Assembly (NCBI GenBank): GCA_021325375.1
Contig: JAJPHG010000020.1
Location: forward strand, 62,001 to 126,000
DNA length: 64,000 bases
Direction: 5' to 3'
From: Alphaproteobacteria bacterium
GTDB lineage: Bacteria > Pseudomonadota > Alphaproteobacteria > Micropepsales > Micropepsaceae
The translations under genes were made by a program, and so were the position numbers. The notes beneath the pieces were generated by a model that worked only from the letters and a program-made list of their open reading frames with translations, searched no databases and had not been told where the DNA came from. Shown one piece after another: positions 25,015 through 34,308 of this stretch; position 1 is the stretch's first letter, and each line of letters opens with the position of its first letter.

Positions 25015-26847
25015 ATGCGTCGTTTCCTTCGCGCGCTGGGCGCGCTGCTGCTGCTTGTCGTCGTCGGCGGCGCGGGCTTCGCCTATGTCTTCGTCTGGAC
25101 CTATCCGCTCAAGTTCAACTGGCTGCTCGACCGCCAGGCGGTCTCCTACGTGATCGGCCACCCCGAGGCGATGACTGAGATCGGCGTCATCGACGGAAGC
25201 TGGGTCGATTTCCACAGCGGCAAGCTCGACCCCTATTCGCTCGACGAACGGGCCGCGACCTTCGCGCGCGTGCACGGCAACGAAGCGGAGATCAAGGGGT
25301 GGGACCGCGCCAAGCTTGGCCCCCAGGAGCAGCTCTCCTACGACATCGTGCTGTGGACCTATGACCGCGCGCTCGACGACGAGAAATATCCCTGGCTCGG
25401 CGCCAACAACAGCCTCTACCCGATCAATCCCGCCTTCGGCATCCAGAAGGAGCTGCCGAACTTCCTGTTGTCGTCGCATCCGATCAAGAACGCGCTGCTC
25501 GCCCGCCACTATGTCGAGCGCCTGCGCGCGATGGGGCCGCTGCTCGACGCGGTCACGGCCGACGTCGACCGCCAGGCCAAGCTCGGCGTCATCCCGCCCG
25601 ATTTCATCGTCGACGGCAGCATCGACCAGATGAAGGCGCTGATCGCGCCCGCGCCCGAGAAAAACGCACTTGTGACGAACCTCGCCGACAAGACCGCCAA
25701 GCTCGGCATGGACGCGGACGCGCGCAAGCAGCTTCTCGGCGACGCGGCGGCCGTGGTGAAGGACGTGGTCTATCCCGCCTATGCGCGCATGATCGCCGAG
25801 GAGCAGGCGTTGCGGCTGCGCGCGACGCATGACGCGGGGCTGTGGCGGCTCAAAGGCGGCTCGGAATATTACGCCGACCAGCTCAAGCTGCTCACCTCCA
25901 CCGACATGACGCCGGACGAGATCCACGCCTATGGCCTCAGCGAGGTCGCGCGCATCTCGGCCGAGGCCGACGGCGTCCTCAAATCCATCGGCATGAGCGA
26001 CGGCACGGTCGGCGAGCGCCTCGACAAGCTGATGGCCGATCCGCGCTTCCTCTACACCAACAACGACGCCGGCCGCGCGCAGATGCTGGCGCACTACAAG
26101 CAGCTTCTCGGCCACGTCCGCGCGCTGCTGCCGAGATATTTCGAGAAGCTCCCCAAGGCGGAGCTCGACGTGCAGCGCGTGCCGGTCTTCGCCGAGAAGG
26201 GATCGGCGGGCGCCTATTACGAGCCGCCGTCGCTCGACGGCGGACGGCCGGGCGTGTTCTTCGCCAACCTGCGCAACGTCGGCGAGACGCCGATGTGGGC
26301 GATGCCCACACTCGCCTATCACGAGGGCATTCCCGGGCATCATATGCAGATCGCGACCGCGATGGAGGTGCAGGGCCTGCCGCTGCTGCGGCGATTCCAG
26401 TTCCTGCCCGCATTCAGCGAGGGCTGGGCGCTCTATTCGGAGCATCTGGCGAAGGACATCGGCCTCTATGAAGGCGATCCCTATGGCGACCTCGGGCGGC
26501 TGCAGGCGGAGCTCTTCCGCGCCACGCGCCTCGTCGTCGACACCGGCATGCACGCCAAGCACTGGTCGCGCGAGCAGGCGATCGCCTACATGCAGTCGAC
26601 GACCGGCATGGCGCCGTCCGACGTGACGGCCGAGATCGAGCGCTACGTCGTCTGGCCGGGCCAGGCCTGCGCCTACAAGATCGGCATGAAGACGATCCTG
26701 GAGCTGCGCGAGAAAGCGAAGGCGGAGCTGGGGCCGAAGTTCGACCTGAAGGAGTTCCACGCCCTGGTGCTCGAGAACGGGGCGATGCCGCTTTGGACGC
26801 TGCAGAGGAACGTCGACCGCTGGATCAAGGAAAAACAGGGGCGTTAG
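25015..26847 (+). CDS. DUF885 family metallopeptidase-like exported protein
   Basis: The 610-residue protein has an N-terminal signal anchor ('ALGALLLLVVVGGAGFAYVF') and the DUF885 zinc motif 'HEGIPGHH' at residues 436-443, with 'FSEGWALYSE' downstream supplying the glutamate ligand. The family is related to M32-like carboxypeptidases, and most members are periplasmic or membrane anchored, but substrates are unknown. The ATG at 25015 follows a G-rich stretch; the longer frame overlapping iorB is not used. It lies 22 bp after iorB and may be in one transcript with it, though no functional link is known. Confidence 0.85.
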   Translation: MRRFLRALGALLLLVVVGGAGFAYVFVWTYPLKFNWLLDRQAVSYVIGHPEAMTEIGVIDGSWVDFHSGKLDPYSLDERAATFARVHGNEAEIKGWDRAKLGPQEQLSYDIVLWTYDRALDDEKYPWLGANNSLYPINPAFGIQKELPNFLLSSHPIKNALLARHYVERLRAMGPLLDAVTADVDRQAKLGVIPPDFIVDGSIDQMKALIAPAPEKNALVTNLADKTAKLGMDADARKQLLGDAAAVVKDVVYPAYARMIAEEQALRLRATHDAGLWRLKGGSEYYADQLKLLTSTDMTPDEIHAYGLSEVARISAEADGVLKSIGMSDGTVGERLDKLMADPRFLYTNNDAGRAQMLAHYKQLLGHVRALLPRYFEKLPKAELDVQRVPVFAEKGSAGAYYEPPSLDGGRPGVFFANLRNVGETPMWAMPTLAYHEGIPGHHMQIATAMEVQGLPLLRRFQFLPAFSEGWALYSEHLAKDIGLYEGDPYGDLGRLQAELFRATRLVVDTGMHAKHWSREQAIAYMQSTTGMAPSDVTAEIERYVVWPGQACAYKIGMKTILELREKAKAELGPKFDLKEFHALVLENGAMPLWTLQRNVDRWIKEKQGR

Positions 26848-26920
26848 CCATATTTGCCGCCCGGTCCCCGAATCGGCTTGTTCCGTTTCGGCACGGCGCA
26901 TACACTTGACGCCGTAAACC

Positions 26921-27814
26921 ATGGGGCGCCTGGCCATGAAATCTGTCGTGCTCTGCGCGGCGCTTGCCGTGCTCGGCTTTGCGTGCGCGGCCGAGGCGGG
27001 CCCAGCGACCAAGGATACGGCGAAGGACAAGGTCGCCCTGTTCCAGACCCGGACCATCTTCCACTCCGGATTGCGCGACGAGCACACGGTCGCCTTCACC
27101 TTCGACGACGGCCCGAACGCGAACACGCCGGCGGTGCTCGATGTGCTCAAGGCCTACAACATCAAGGCGACGTTCTTCGTCGTCGGCCGCATGGCGCGCA
27201 GCCATCCCGAGGTGCTGGCGCGCATCGCCGCCGAAGGCCATCTGCTTGCCAACCACAGCGCCACCCATCCGATGCTGAGCAGCAGCTACGACGCCCATCC
27301 CGAGCGGCTCATCGACCAGCTCCAGCAGGTCAACGACGAGATCGCGCCGCTGATGAAGCCCGGCGACAAGTTTTATTTCCGCGCGCCCTACGGCTCGTGG
27401 CGCTCGGCGCATGCGGCGATCCTCAATTCCGACCCGACGCTGCGCAACTATGTGGGTCCCATCTATTGGGACATCGGCGGGGACATCCAGCGCACCTCCG
27501 ACGGCTATATCCTGAGCTCCGCCGACTGGGATTGCTGGCGCCATCACTGGCCAGCCGCGACCTGCGCCAAGGGCTATCTGCGCGAGATCCGCCGCAAGAA
27601 CGGCGGCGTCGTTCTGATGCACTGCATCCACTCGCAATCCGCCGAGCTGGTCGCCGACGTGATCCCGGCGCTGGTCGAGGAAGGCTACACCTTCGAGCGG
27701 CTGGATCAGGTGCCCGAATACAAGCAGTACGACACGCCGCAAACGGTGCCGGTCGTAGCGTCGGCGGCGTCAGGTGCCGGCAACTCGGTGCTCGACTACG
27801 CGATCCTGAAATAA
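26921..27814 (+). CDS. Exported polysaccharide deacetylase (NodB/CE4 family)
   Basis: A signal peptide ('VVLCAALAVLGFACAAEA') precedes a NodB fold. The metal and catalytic motifs are complete: 'TFDDGPN' (Asp-Asp), 'HSATHP' (His-xxx-His), 'RAPYGSW' and the later 'LMHCIHSQS'. Such enzymes remove acetyl groups from GlcNAc residues in peptidoglycan, chitin or exopolysaccharide. Domain length (about 230 residues) is normal. Starts at 26921 and 26936 are both open; the second gives a tighter signal peptide. Cysteines in 'DWDCWRHH' and 'AATCAKGY' may form a disulfide. A bidirectional terminator follows. Confidence 0.88.
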   Translation: MGRLAMKSVVLCAALAVLGFACAAEAGPATKDTAKDKVALFQTRTIFHSGLRDEHTVAFTFDDGPNANTPAVLDVLKAYNIKATFFVVGRMARSHPEVLARIAAEGHLLANHSATHPMLSSSYDAHPERLIDQLQQVNDEIAPLMKPGDKFYFRAPYGSWRSAHAAILNSDPTLRNYVGPIYWDIGGDIQRTSDGYILSSADWDCWRHHWPAATCAKGYLREIRRKNGGVVLMHCIHSQSAELVADVIPALVEEGYTFERLDQVPEYKQYDTPQTVPVVASAASGAGNSVLDYAILK

Positions 27815-27818
27815 AAGA

Positions 27819-27845
27819 GGCGCGGCCGCATAAAGCAGCCGCGCC
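27819..27845. terminator. Bidirectional rho-independent terminator
   Basis: An eight-base stem GGCGCGGC/GCCGCGCC (27819-27826 and 27838-27845) encloses an 11-base loop. T-rich tracts flank it on both sides in the direction of the convergent genes: GTCTTTCT on the plus strand and TCTTTTA on the minus strand. It should end both the deacetylase and the TIGR03118 transcripts. Confidence 0.8.
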
Positions 27846-27864
27846 GTCTTTCTGTCAGCCTTGA

Positions 27865-28926
27865 TCAGCCGCCTGTCGGAGCCACCGAGATGGTTCCCAC
27901 AAGCCCGTTCGCCTCGGCGTTCGGACCTGCCGTGAAGATGACCTTGTCGCCCTGGTTCTTGAGGCCCCAAAGCCCGTCGATGACCAGCGGATTGCCCGAT
28001 CCATCGCTGAGAGTACCGAGTTGCGCGCCGGTCGCGGGATCGTAGACGTTGATCTTGCCGTCGCCGAAATTGCCGACCAGCAGGTCCCCCGCGAACTGAC
28101 CGAAGCCCGCCGGCGCGATCACCATGGCCCAAGGCGCGTTGAGCGCGCCTTGCGCGACGAGCTGCTGCACCATGTTGCCCTGATGGTCGAAGACGTCGAC
28201 ATAGCCCAGTCCCGCGCCCGCGACCTCTTCGCCGGTCGTGGGGTCCTTCTCCGCGAAGGCGACATAGACCTTGCCCTTGATCACGGCGACGTTGAACGGC
28301 TCGAAGTTCAGCGGAACGGTGTTGTCGGTGAAGTGGCCGGTCTCGTTGAACCCGCCGTCGAACATCTCGACGAAGCCATTGGTGAAGTCGCACAGCATCA
28401 GCTGCCGCGTCTCGGCGAGGAACGCGATGCCGGTGAAGCGCGACGCGGCGCCCGAACGGTCGACCGCGGTGACGGCATGCTTGACGTCGACGCTGGGGTT
28501 CCAGCCCTGAAGCAGCCCGTCTTCGGTCACGAACGCGAAGATGCTGGGCCCAGTGTTCGCACCTTCCGTGATGTTGAAGTCGGCGGTGCCGCTGGGATTG
28601 GCCGGGATGACGACGATGCCGGTCGGATCGTCACCGGTCTTCACCTTGCCGTCCTGCTTGTAATGCGTGCGCTCGAAGATGCCGGACTTGGCCGAGCCGT
28701 TCAGGTTGATCCAGAGCGGATCGCCAGAAATGGCGGCGATGCCCCAGGGATTGATCAGGCTCTTGTCCGTCCGGCGGGCCACGCCCGACTGGTTGGAGAT
28801 CTCGGCGGTGATCTGATACGCCGTGCCGGTGGTCTGCGGTGCGACATTCGGCGAAACGGTTCCTGCGGCCAACGCGGTGGTCGACAGCAACGCTAGGCCT
28901 AGCGCGAGGCCTGCTCTGCGAATCAT
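27865..28926 (-). CDS. TIGR03118 family secreted beta-propeller-like protein
   Basis: The 353-residue protein has a signal peptide ('GLALGLALLSTTALA') and then 'DKSLINPWGIA', 'SGNPLVIDGLWGLKNQ' and 'NEAN'-like end 'GPNAEANGLVGTIS', the opening and closing signatures of the TIGR03118 family. The body consists of NHL/propeller-like repeats ('NPWGIA', 'APWAMVIAPAGFG'). Members are exported and of unknown function. The ATG at 28926 is preceded by AGGAGT. It is 134 bp downstream of the multicopper oxidase on the same strand and may be cotranscribed. Confidence 0.85.
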   Translation of the reverse strand: MIRRAGLALGLALLSTTALAAGTVSPNVAPQTTGTAYQITAEISNQSGVARRTDKSLINPWGIAAISGDPLWINLNGSAKSGIFERTHYKQDGKVKTGDDPTGIVVIPANPSGTADFNITEGANTGPSIFAFVTEDGLLQGWNPSVDVKHAVTAVDRSGAASRFTGIAFLAETRQLMLCDFTNGFVEMFDGGFNETGHFTDNTVPLNFEPFNVAVIKGKVYVAFAEKDPTTGEEVAGAGLGYVDVFDHQGNMVQQLVAQGALNAPWAMVIAPAGFGQFAGDLLVGNFGDGKINVYDPATGAQLGTLSDGSGNPLVIDGLWGLKNQGDKVIFTAGPNAEANGLVGTISVAPTGG

Positions 28927-29060
28927 TCTCGTACTCCTGACATGAAACTTGGGGGTCGCCGTCCAGCGGCGGCGAGGCGACACAATTCGCCACGCATGCG
29001 CTTAACGGGCGCGAAGCGCGTCCGTTCCACAAGTTCCACGCGAAACGATGTAAAGTTTGC

Positions 29061-30635
29061 CTAAGGCGCCTTCGGCTGCACCTCGATGATCGCCATCATG
29101 CCGTGATCCTCGTGCTTGAGGATGTGGCAGTGATAGACGAAATCACCCACGACGGCGCCGCGGAAATCCATCCGAACCGTGATGCTCGGATAGTCTCCGG
29201 TATTGTTCCAGCTACCGACCGGATAGGTATCGTAGAACTGCCGGTTCTTCTTCGGCACCGGCACGCCGTTCACCGCCTCCAGCAGGAAATGGACCTGATG
29301 GATGTGGAACTCGTGCAGGTCGTTGACGCGGTTCTGGATCGTCCAGTCCTCCACCGCGCCCTGTGTCGTGATGATGGCCGGAGGATTATTCGGATCGAAA
29401 AGAACCGGTGTTGCTCCGTCCACGGTTACGAAATAGTTGCCGCCGACTTCCGAGAAATAGAGCGTGCGCTGCGCCGTCGCCTTGACGTCGTCCAGGTCCT
29501 CGAAGCGCTGCTTGTGCGCCGGGCCCATGGCTTTCGCGACGCGGGGCAGGGCGACGGGAGCCGTGCCCAGCTGAATCGTGGCCAGCGTGCGCTGCGGATC
29601 GCGGTCGCCATAGTGGCCGGTGTCGATGTCGCGCGTGATGAGCTGCGCTTTCTTCACGTCGGCAGTCGGCATCGTGACGATGAACTCGGCGCGCGCGCCG
29701 GGCGGCAGCATGATGTCCTTGTCGGTGACGATGGTGCCCTGGCGTTTGCCGTCCTGCGAGCCCGTCGGCACGCCGTCGAGAGCCACGACCTGCAGCGGCT
29801 GCGCCTTGCCGTCGTATTTCACCTGGATGTCCGCGATCGTGTCGGCCGAGGCGTTGGCGACGCGCCAGAATTCCTGGATGCCGGCACTCGTCTGGATGAT
29901 CGCGGGCGTGTAGCCGGGATAGGACACCGGCACGTAGTTCAGCGACACGTCCCAGGAAGGAGGGAAGCCGCCCGGCCCCGCCGTGTCCTGCACTGTCTGG
30001 TCGCGAATGACGAGCATGCGCTCCGGCAGGCCCGCGACGGCGGGCTGCAGATTGGCGATGCCCATCACCTCGATCAGCCCGCTCGCACCGCCGAGCAGCG
30101 CGGTCTCGGCCAGCGTGTGGACATGCGGGTGGTACCAATAAAGTCCCGGCGGCTCGTCGGTGGGGATCTTGATCGTATAGGTGAAGCTCTCGCCGGAATT
30201 GATCAGCGTATGGATGACCTCGTCGCTGCCGCATTTGGGCGATGTGTTCGTGCCGTGGAAATGCATGTTGACCGAGGCCGCGGTCATCGTCGCATCCCCG
30301 CAGGTGTCGGAGGTGCTCGACATGATCTCGGACGGGCCGCCCGCGGGCGTGCTGACCGTGTTGGTCAGCGTCACTTTCAGCGTGTCGCCCGGATTGACGT
30401 GCAGCGTCGGCGATTCCTGTCCGTCGGGCGTGACGAAGCAGAACAGCGTGTGCCCCGCATCATCGACCGAGGTGTCGTAGTTGAAGTTCACCCGCAGCAC
30501 GCCGTTCTTGCTGGTGAGGTCGGCCGGCCGCTCGACGGCGCTTCCCACCGCCGACCTGGGACAGACCCCGCCATCGGCCTGCGCCGACGTCGCCGCGAGC
30601 AGGGCCAGGATCAAGACGGTAAGAAAGCTACGCAT
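29061..30635 (-). CDS. Secreted multicopper oxidase
   Basis: A 524-residue exported (signal 'LTVLILALLAATSAQA') three-cupredoxin oxidase. All four copper motifs are intact: 'MHFHG' (T2/T3), 'WYHPHVH' (T3), 'HEFHIHQVHF' (T1/T2/T3) and 'YHCHILKHEDHGM' (T1 with the methionine ligand). It should oxidise a phenolic, metal or other one-electron donor and reduce oxygen to water. There are few methionine-rich stretches of the CueO type, so copper resistance is not specially favoured. The ATG at 30635 is used. The next gene is divergent, 111 bp away. Confidence 0.9.
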   Translation of the reverse strand: MRSFLTVLILALLAATSAQADGGVCPRSAVGSAVERPADLTSKNGVLRVNFNYDTSVDDAGHTLFCFVTPDGQESPTLHVNPGDTLKVTLTNTVSTPAGGPSEIMSSTSDTCGDATMTAASVNMHFHGTNTSPKCGSDEVIHTLINSGESFTYTIKIPTDEPPGLYWYHPHVHTLAETALLGGASGLIEVMGIANLQPAVAGLPERMLVIRDQTVQDTAGPGGFPPSWDVSLNYVPVSYPGYTPAIIQTSAGIQEFWRVANASADTIADIQVKYDGKAQPLQVVALDGVPTGSQDGKRQGTIVTDKDIMLPPGARAEFIVTMPTADVKKAQLITRDIDTGHYGDRDPQRTLATIQLGTAPVALPRVAKAMGPAHKQRFEDLDDVKATAQRTLYFSEVGGNYFVTVDGATPVLFDPNNPPAIITTQGAVEDWTIQNRVNDLHEFHIHQVHFLLEAVNGVPVPKKNRQFYDTYPVGSWNNTGDYPSITVRMDFRGAVVGDFVYHCHILKHEDHGMMAIIEVQPKAP

Positions 30636-30745
30636 GGGCCGGTCCGAAATGTCGCTTGCCGGGGAATCTTAGCACATAGGCGGCCCCATTGCGGCGGGAG
30701 AAGAGTGCTCCATAATGCGCCGTTCGGCCGAAAGAGGGGGCAGAC

Positions 30746-32101
30746 ATGTCGCGCAGGGCTTTGGCAGCGGTGTTCGCATTGGCGCTTACGGGCGCGATCG
30801 GCATCTCGGCGGCATCGGCGGGGACGACACAAGTCACGGTTTACTCCAGGAAGCTGTGGACCAGCACCGGGCTTGAGGTCCATGCCGGCGACGTGATCAC
30901 AATCTCCGCGACGGGAAGCTGGAGCTGGGGTAGCGACGGCCGCGTCGGGCCTGACGGCGACCCGGCCGACGACTACAACGCCTTCGATCTTTTCCAGCCG
31001 TTCGACTTCTTCTCGCAGGCGCGCGTCATCGCCTATATCGGCAAATATCCGCTGCAGAAGCATTGGGGGGATTCGAGCTTCTTCCCCCAGGAGTCGGGCT
31101 ATTTCTCGATCGGCTCGCAGCAGACCATCGTGGCCCCTTATGACGGGCCGCTCTGGGTCGGCATGAACGACGCGGCCGTCACCGAGTCCAAAGCCGACAA
31201 CAAGGGCTTCATGACGGTGACGATCACGACCGGAAACGCCGGCACCGGCGGTCCCGCCATCGCGATCACCTCGCCGTCGGGCACCTATGCGGTCGGCCAG
31301 AATGTGACGACGCAGTTCACCTGCACCTCCAGCGAGGCCACCGTCACGAATTGCTCCTCGAACGAAGCCGCGAGCGGGGGGCCGGTCGACACCTCGACGC
31401 CCGGCCATTTCGCCCAGACGGTGCTGGCGAGCGACTCCAACGGCAACCGTTCGAACAAGACCGTCGGCTATGTCGTCGCCGACGCGAGCACGGCGGGCGT
31501 GACGCCCACGGGCGGTGTCTTTCCACCGACATTCATGGGCGCGAAGAGCCTGGTGCAGCAATTCATCCTGACCAATCCGCAGTCTTCGCCGATCACGATC
31601 TCCAGCATCACCACGCAAGGCGCGTTTTCCGTCATGCACAATTGCGGCACGACGCTGCTGGCGCACAAGACCTGTCACATGAACGTCTTCTTCCTGCCTA
31701 ACACCGTCGGCACCAATCGCGGCGAGCTCGACGTCGCAGCCAGCGTCACCGTCGCGCCGGTCCCGCTCTGGGGCATCGGCACGCAGGTACGCGGGACGCC
31801 GAACGCACTCGTCTTCGCCGATCAGGGTGTGAGCACGACCAGCGCGCCGATGACGGTCATGCTGGAGAACAATGACTCCGTCGCCATGGCTATTTTGCAG
31901 ATCGTGGCGAGCGGCGACTTCGCCGTCGACCCGTCGACGACGTGCCCCACGAACGGGCACACGCTCAAATCCGGCAAGAGCTGCACCATCGCGGTGACGT
32001 TCATGCCGACCACGACGGGCGCGCGCAGCGGCGGCCTCGTCGTGCACGGCAGCACGGCGATCGATCCGGTCACGGTGAGCCTGAGCGGCAACGGCACCTA
32101 G
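30746..32101 (+). CDS. Secreted LecA-like lectin domain fused to choice-of-anchor-D (ASH-type) domains
   Basis: After a signal peptide ('VFALALTGAIGISAASA'), residues 27-165 resemble the PA-IL (LecA) galactose-binding fold: 'GDVITISATGSWSWG', 'VGPDGDPADD', 'VIAYIG' and an end 'GMNDAAVTESKADNKGF' at the position of the calcium/galactose site. The second half (about 250-450) has two repeats of 'F.V...CGTTL..HKTC.MNVFFLP' type, the ASPM/SPD2/hydin-like 'anchor D' module with paired cysteines. It is probably an extracellular glycan-binding protein. The ATG at 30746 follows an AGAGGGGG site. Confidence 0.72.
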   Translation: MSRRALAAVFALALTGAIGISAASAGTTQVTVYSRKLWTSTGLEVHAGDVITISATGSWSWGSDGRVGPDGDPADDYNAFDLFQPFDFFSQARVIAYIGKYPLQKHWGDSSFFPQESGYFSIGSQQTIVAPYDGPLWVGMNDAAVTESKADNKGFMTVTITTGNAGTGGPAIAITSPSGTYAVGQNVTTQFTCTSSEATVTNCSSNEAASGGPVDTSTPGHFAQTVLASDSNGNRSNKTVGYVVADASTAGVTPTGGVFPPTFMGAKSLVQQFILTNPQSSPITISSITTQGAFSVMHNCGTTLLAHKTCHMNVFFLPNTVGTNRGELDVAASVTVAPVPLWGIGTQVRGTPNALVFADQGVSTTSAPMTVMLENNDSVAMAILQIVASGDFAVDPSTTCPTNGHTLKSGKSCTIAVTFMPTTTGARSGGLVVHGSTAIDPVTVSLSGNGT

Positions 32102-32111
32102 GCGCGGCCTC

Positions 32112-32624
32112 TCAATCGCCCTTGCGCGCGTATCTATCCTGCGCGAGCTTGATCAGCAGCTCCCACGACACGACGGTCGCGGAGATGAGCAGGATCATCG
32201 CGCCGACGGCGACGATGTCGGGCTTCGTCGCGGCGCCTTTCGTGAGCTGTATGCCTGCATAGATGAGCGTCGCGAAACCGACCAGGGTCACGGTGTAGCG
32301 CCGGGCGAGCCTGATCCAGCCCAGCGCTTCCGAATTCATGATCGACCGCGCGGCGCGCGATATCGCCCACAAGCCCCATATCCCCGACATCCACAGCAGC
32401 GTCTGTCCGAGCGTGGCCGGCTCGATCGTGGGGATCACGATCATCAACGAGATGATGAGCACCATGAGGTAGTTCTGGAATGCCTGCTCGGCCAAGTGCC
32501 GGGAATGCGTGTGCGCGGGCCCCAGGATGGTCTCGGCGTTGATCGACACCGACACGAACAGAAGCCCCAGCAGCGTCGCCGCCACGCCGCCGAGCATCTC
32601 GTAGAACTGTTCCCAGGCTTGCAT
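32112..32624 (-). CDS. Hypothetical four-helix membrane protein
   Basis: The 170-residue protein has four hydrophobic segments: 'GGVAATLLGLLFVSVSI', 'YLMVLIISLMIVIPTI', 'YTVTLVGFATLIYAGI' and 'IVAVGAMILLISATVV', with short loops and a basic C terminus 'KLAQDRYARKGD'. I recognise no family motif. It is likely an inner-membrane protein of unknown role. ATG at 32624 is the only sensible start. It lies between two plus-strand exported protein genes and points away from both, so it has its own promoter. Confidence 0.65.
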   Translation of the reverse strand: MQAWEQFYEMLGGVAATLLGLLFVSVSINAETILGPAHTHSRHLAEQAFQNYLMVLIISLMIVIPTIEPATLGQTLLWMSGIWGLWAISRAARSIMNSEALGWIRLARRYTVTLVGFATLIYAGIQLTKGAATKPDIVAVGAMILLISATVVSWELLIKLAQDRYARKGD

Positions 32625-32776
32625 GTGAGCGCGTCGGAGATTCGACAGGAGGATATCACGTCATGAAGCGCCGAAAGCCTGCCACCCGAAGTTGCGGGGA
32701 TCGGATACGGCCGGCCGGGATGGCCTGGCCGCGCACCTCCTGATAGAACTCGCCTCGTCGCGCCACAGGAGCAGCC

Positions 32777-34075
32777 ATGCGCATCCGGGGTTCAGCCGCC
32801 ATTCTCGCCTTCGCGCTTGGCGCACTCGGCTTCGTGCCGTGCAGCACCGCTTCGGCCTCTTCGCTGAGGACGCTCTTCGATTTCTGCAACGGTGCCGGTT
32901 GCGACGACGGCAGCCAGCCGTCGGCGCTTCTTATGGATGCGTCCGGCAATCTCTACGGCACCACGCAAAACAACGGCATCAACCAGGGCGGCACCGTGTT
33001 CGAGCTCACGCCAACCGGCGGGAAACGATGGAAGTACAGGGTGCTCTATCCGTTCTGCTCGCTGGCGAGCTGTGCCGATGGCTCGGTCTCCAAGGCAAAC
33101 CTGATCGCGGATACGGCCGGCAATCTGTACGGAACGACCTCGCAAGGCGGACAGTTCAGCAAAGGCACGGCCTTCGAGCTCATGCCCAACGCCAATCGCA
33201 CCAAATGGACGTTCAAGCTGCTTCACGCGTTCTGCTCCGCCGGCGGCTCTTCCTGCACCGACGGGTCGATCCCGCTTAGCGGCCTGACCTATGCCGGCGC
33301 CGCCTCCGGCACGCCTTACGACGGCACGTCGCCGCTCTACGGCACGACCGTCGACGGCGGCAGAGCCAGTCCGGGCAGCGGCGTCGTGTATCAACTCGTC
33401 CCGAACGGCGCGGGCGCGGACGAAACGGTTCTCTACCGGTTCTGTCCGAAGTCGGGTTGCCTCGACGGCGCCTCTCCCGAGGCCAGCGTGGCCGTGGACG
33501 GTACGGGCGATCTCTACGGGACCACCGCGGTCGGCGGCAAGAACGGTCTGGGCACAGTGTTCGAGCTTAGTCTCGATGCCGGCAACTGGACCGAAACCGT
33601 TCTGCACAGCTTCTGCGCGAAGGCGAATTGCCCCGACGGCGACGTGCCGCAGAGCGAGATGGTGATGGACGCGCCCGGCAATCTCTACGGCGTTGCGGGC
33701 GGCGGCAAGGCGGGCGATGGCGTCGCATTCAAGCTCGTGCCGAGCGGCAAGACTTCGCAAGAGACCGTACTCCATAATTTCTGCGTGAAGACCGATTGCG
33801 CGGACGGATCGTCGCCGGTCACGGGCCTGATCATGGACGGATCGGGAAATCTTTTCGGCACGACGGAGGGCGGCGGCAGGAACAACAACGGCGGCACGGC
33901 GTTCGAGCTGAACGCAAGCTTCCGCGTCATCTACAATTTCTGCGCCCGCCCCAGCTGCGGCGACGGATCCGATCCCAACAGCACGATGCTCATCGACGGC
34001 ACGGGCCATCTCTTCGGCACGACACTGGGCGGCGGCGCCGGCAACGGCGGCACCGTATTCGAGATTTCGCCGTAG
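32777..34075 (+). CDS. Exported GloVer-repeat (TIGR03803) protein
   Basis: The 432-residue protein has a signal peptide ('AILAFALGALGFVPCSTASA') and seven repeats of the TIGR03803 'choice-of-anchor tandem repeat GloVer' pattern: each contains 'NLYGTT..GG' and 'G[TV].FEL.P' (for example 'GNLYGTTQNNG', 'HLFGTTLGG'). Seven copies would fit one beta-propeller. Cysteine pairs such as 'FCSLASCADG' recur in each blade and probably form disulfides. Function is unknown; extracellular location is expected. The ATG at 32777 has an AGGAG site. Confidence 0.85.
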   Translation: MRIRGSAAILAFALGALGFVPCSTASASSLRTLFDFCNGAGCDDGSQPSALLMDASGNLYGTTQNNGINQGGTVFELTPTGGKRWKYRVLYPFCSLASCADGSVSKANLIADTAGNLYGTTSQGGQFSKGTAFELMPNANRTKWTFKLLHAFCSAGGSSCTDGSIPLSGLTYAGAASGTPYDGTSPLYGTTVDGGRASPGSGVVYQLVPNGAGADETVLYRFCPKSGCLDGASPEASVAVDGTGDLYGTTAVGGKNGLGTVFELSLDAGNWTETVLHSFCAKANCPDGDVPQSEMVMDAPGNLYGVAGGGKAGDGVAFKLVPSGKTSQETVLHNFCVKTDCADGSSPVTGLIMDGSGNLFGTTEGGGRNNNGGTAFELNASFRVIYNFCARPSCGDGSDPNSTMLIDGTGHLFGTTLGGGAGNGGTVFEISP

Positions 34076-34120
34076 GGTTCGCACCCAGTTCGCAAGCTGC
34101 CGCGATGAACCGCAGCATGG

Positions 34121-34221
34121 GTTGGCCTGCCAGGGCGTAGCCGCGCGAACCGATTCACAGCCCGGCTTCGCGCATTCGCGCTACGCCGTGGCAGGCTCCG
34201 CTGCTCCGCAGCGAAGCCTGG
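34121..34221. repeat. tRNA-flanking inverted-repeat element, copy B
   Basis: This is the second copy of the 100-bp element at 11919-12018, about 89% identical, and again ends exactly at the encoded CCA of a tRNA gene (tRNA-Ser). Differences fall mainly in one hairpin, where both stem sides changed (GCCC/GGGC in copy A, GCGC/GCGC here), so the structure is kept. No gene is visible in 34076-34218. Confidence 0.85.
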
Positions 34222-34308
34222 CGGATGGGGTGGGATTCGAACCCACGAGACCCTTGCGGGCCTGCCGGTTTTCAAGACCGGTGCCTTCAACCGCTCGGCC
34301 ACCCATCC
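34219..34308 (-). tRNA. tRNA-Ser (anticodon TGA)
   Basis: On the minus strand it reads from GGATGGGTGGCCGAG to CCCATCC-G-CCA, with a fully paired acceptor stem, the anticodon loop CTTGAAA in an ACCGGT/ACCGG stem, a long variable arm typical of class II tRNAs, and TTCGAAT in the T arm. The G discriminator and encoded CCA are normal. It is 90 nt long. Confidence 0.96.
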
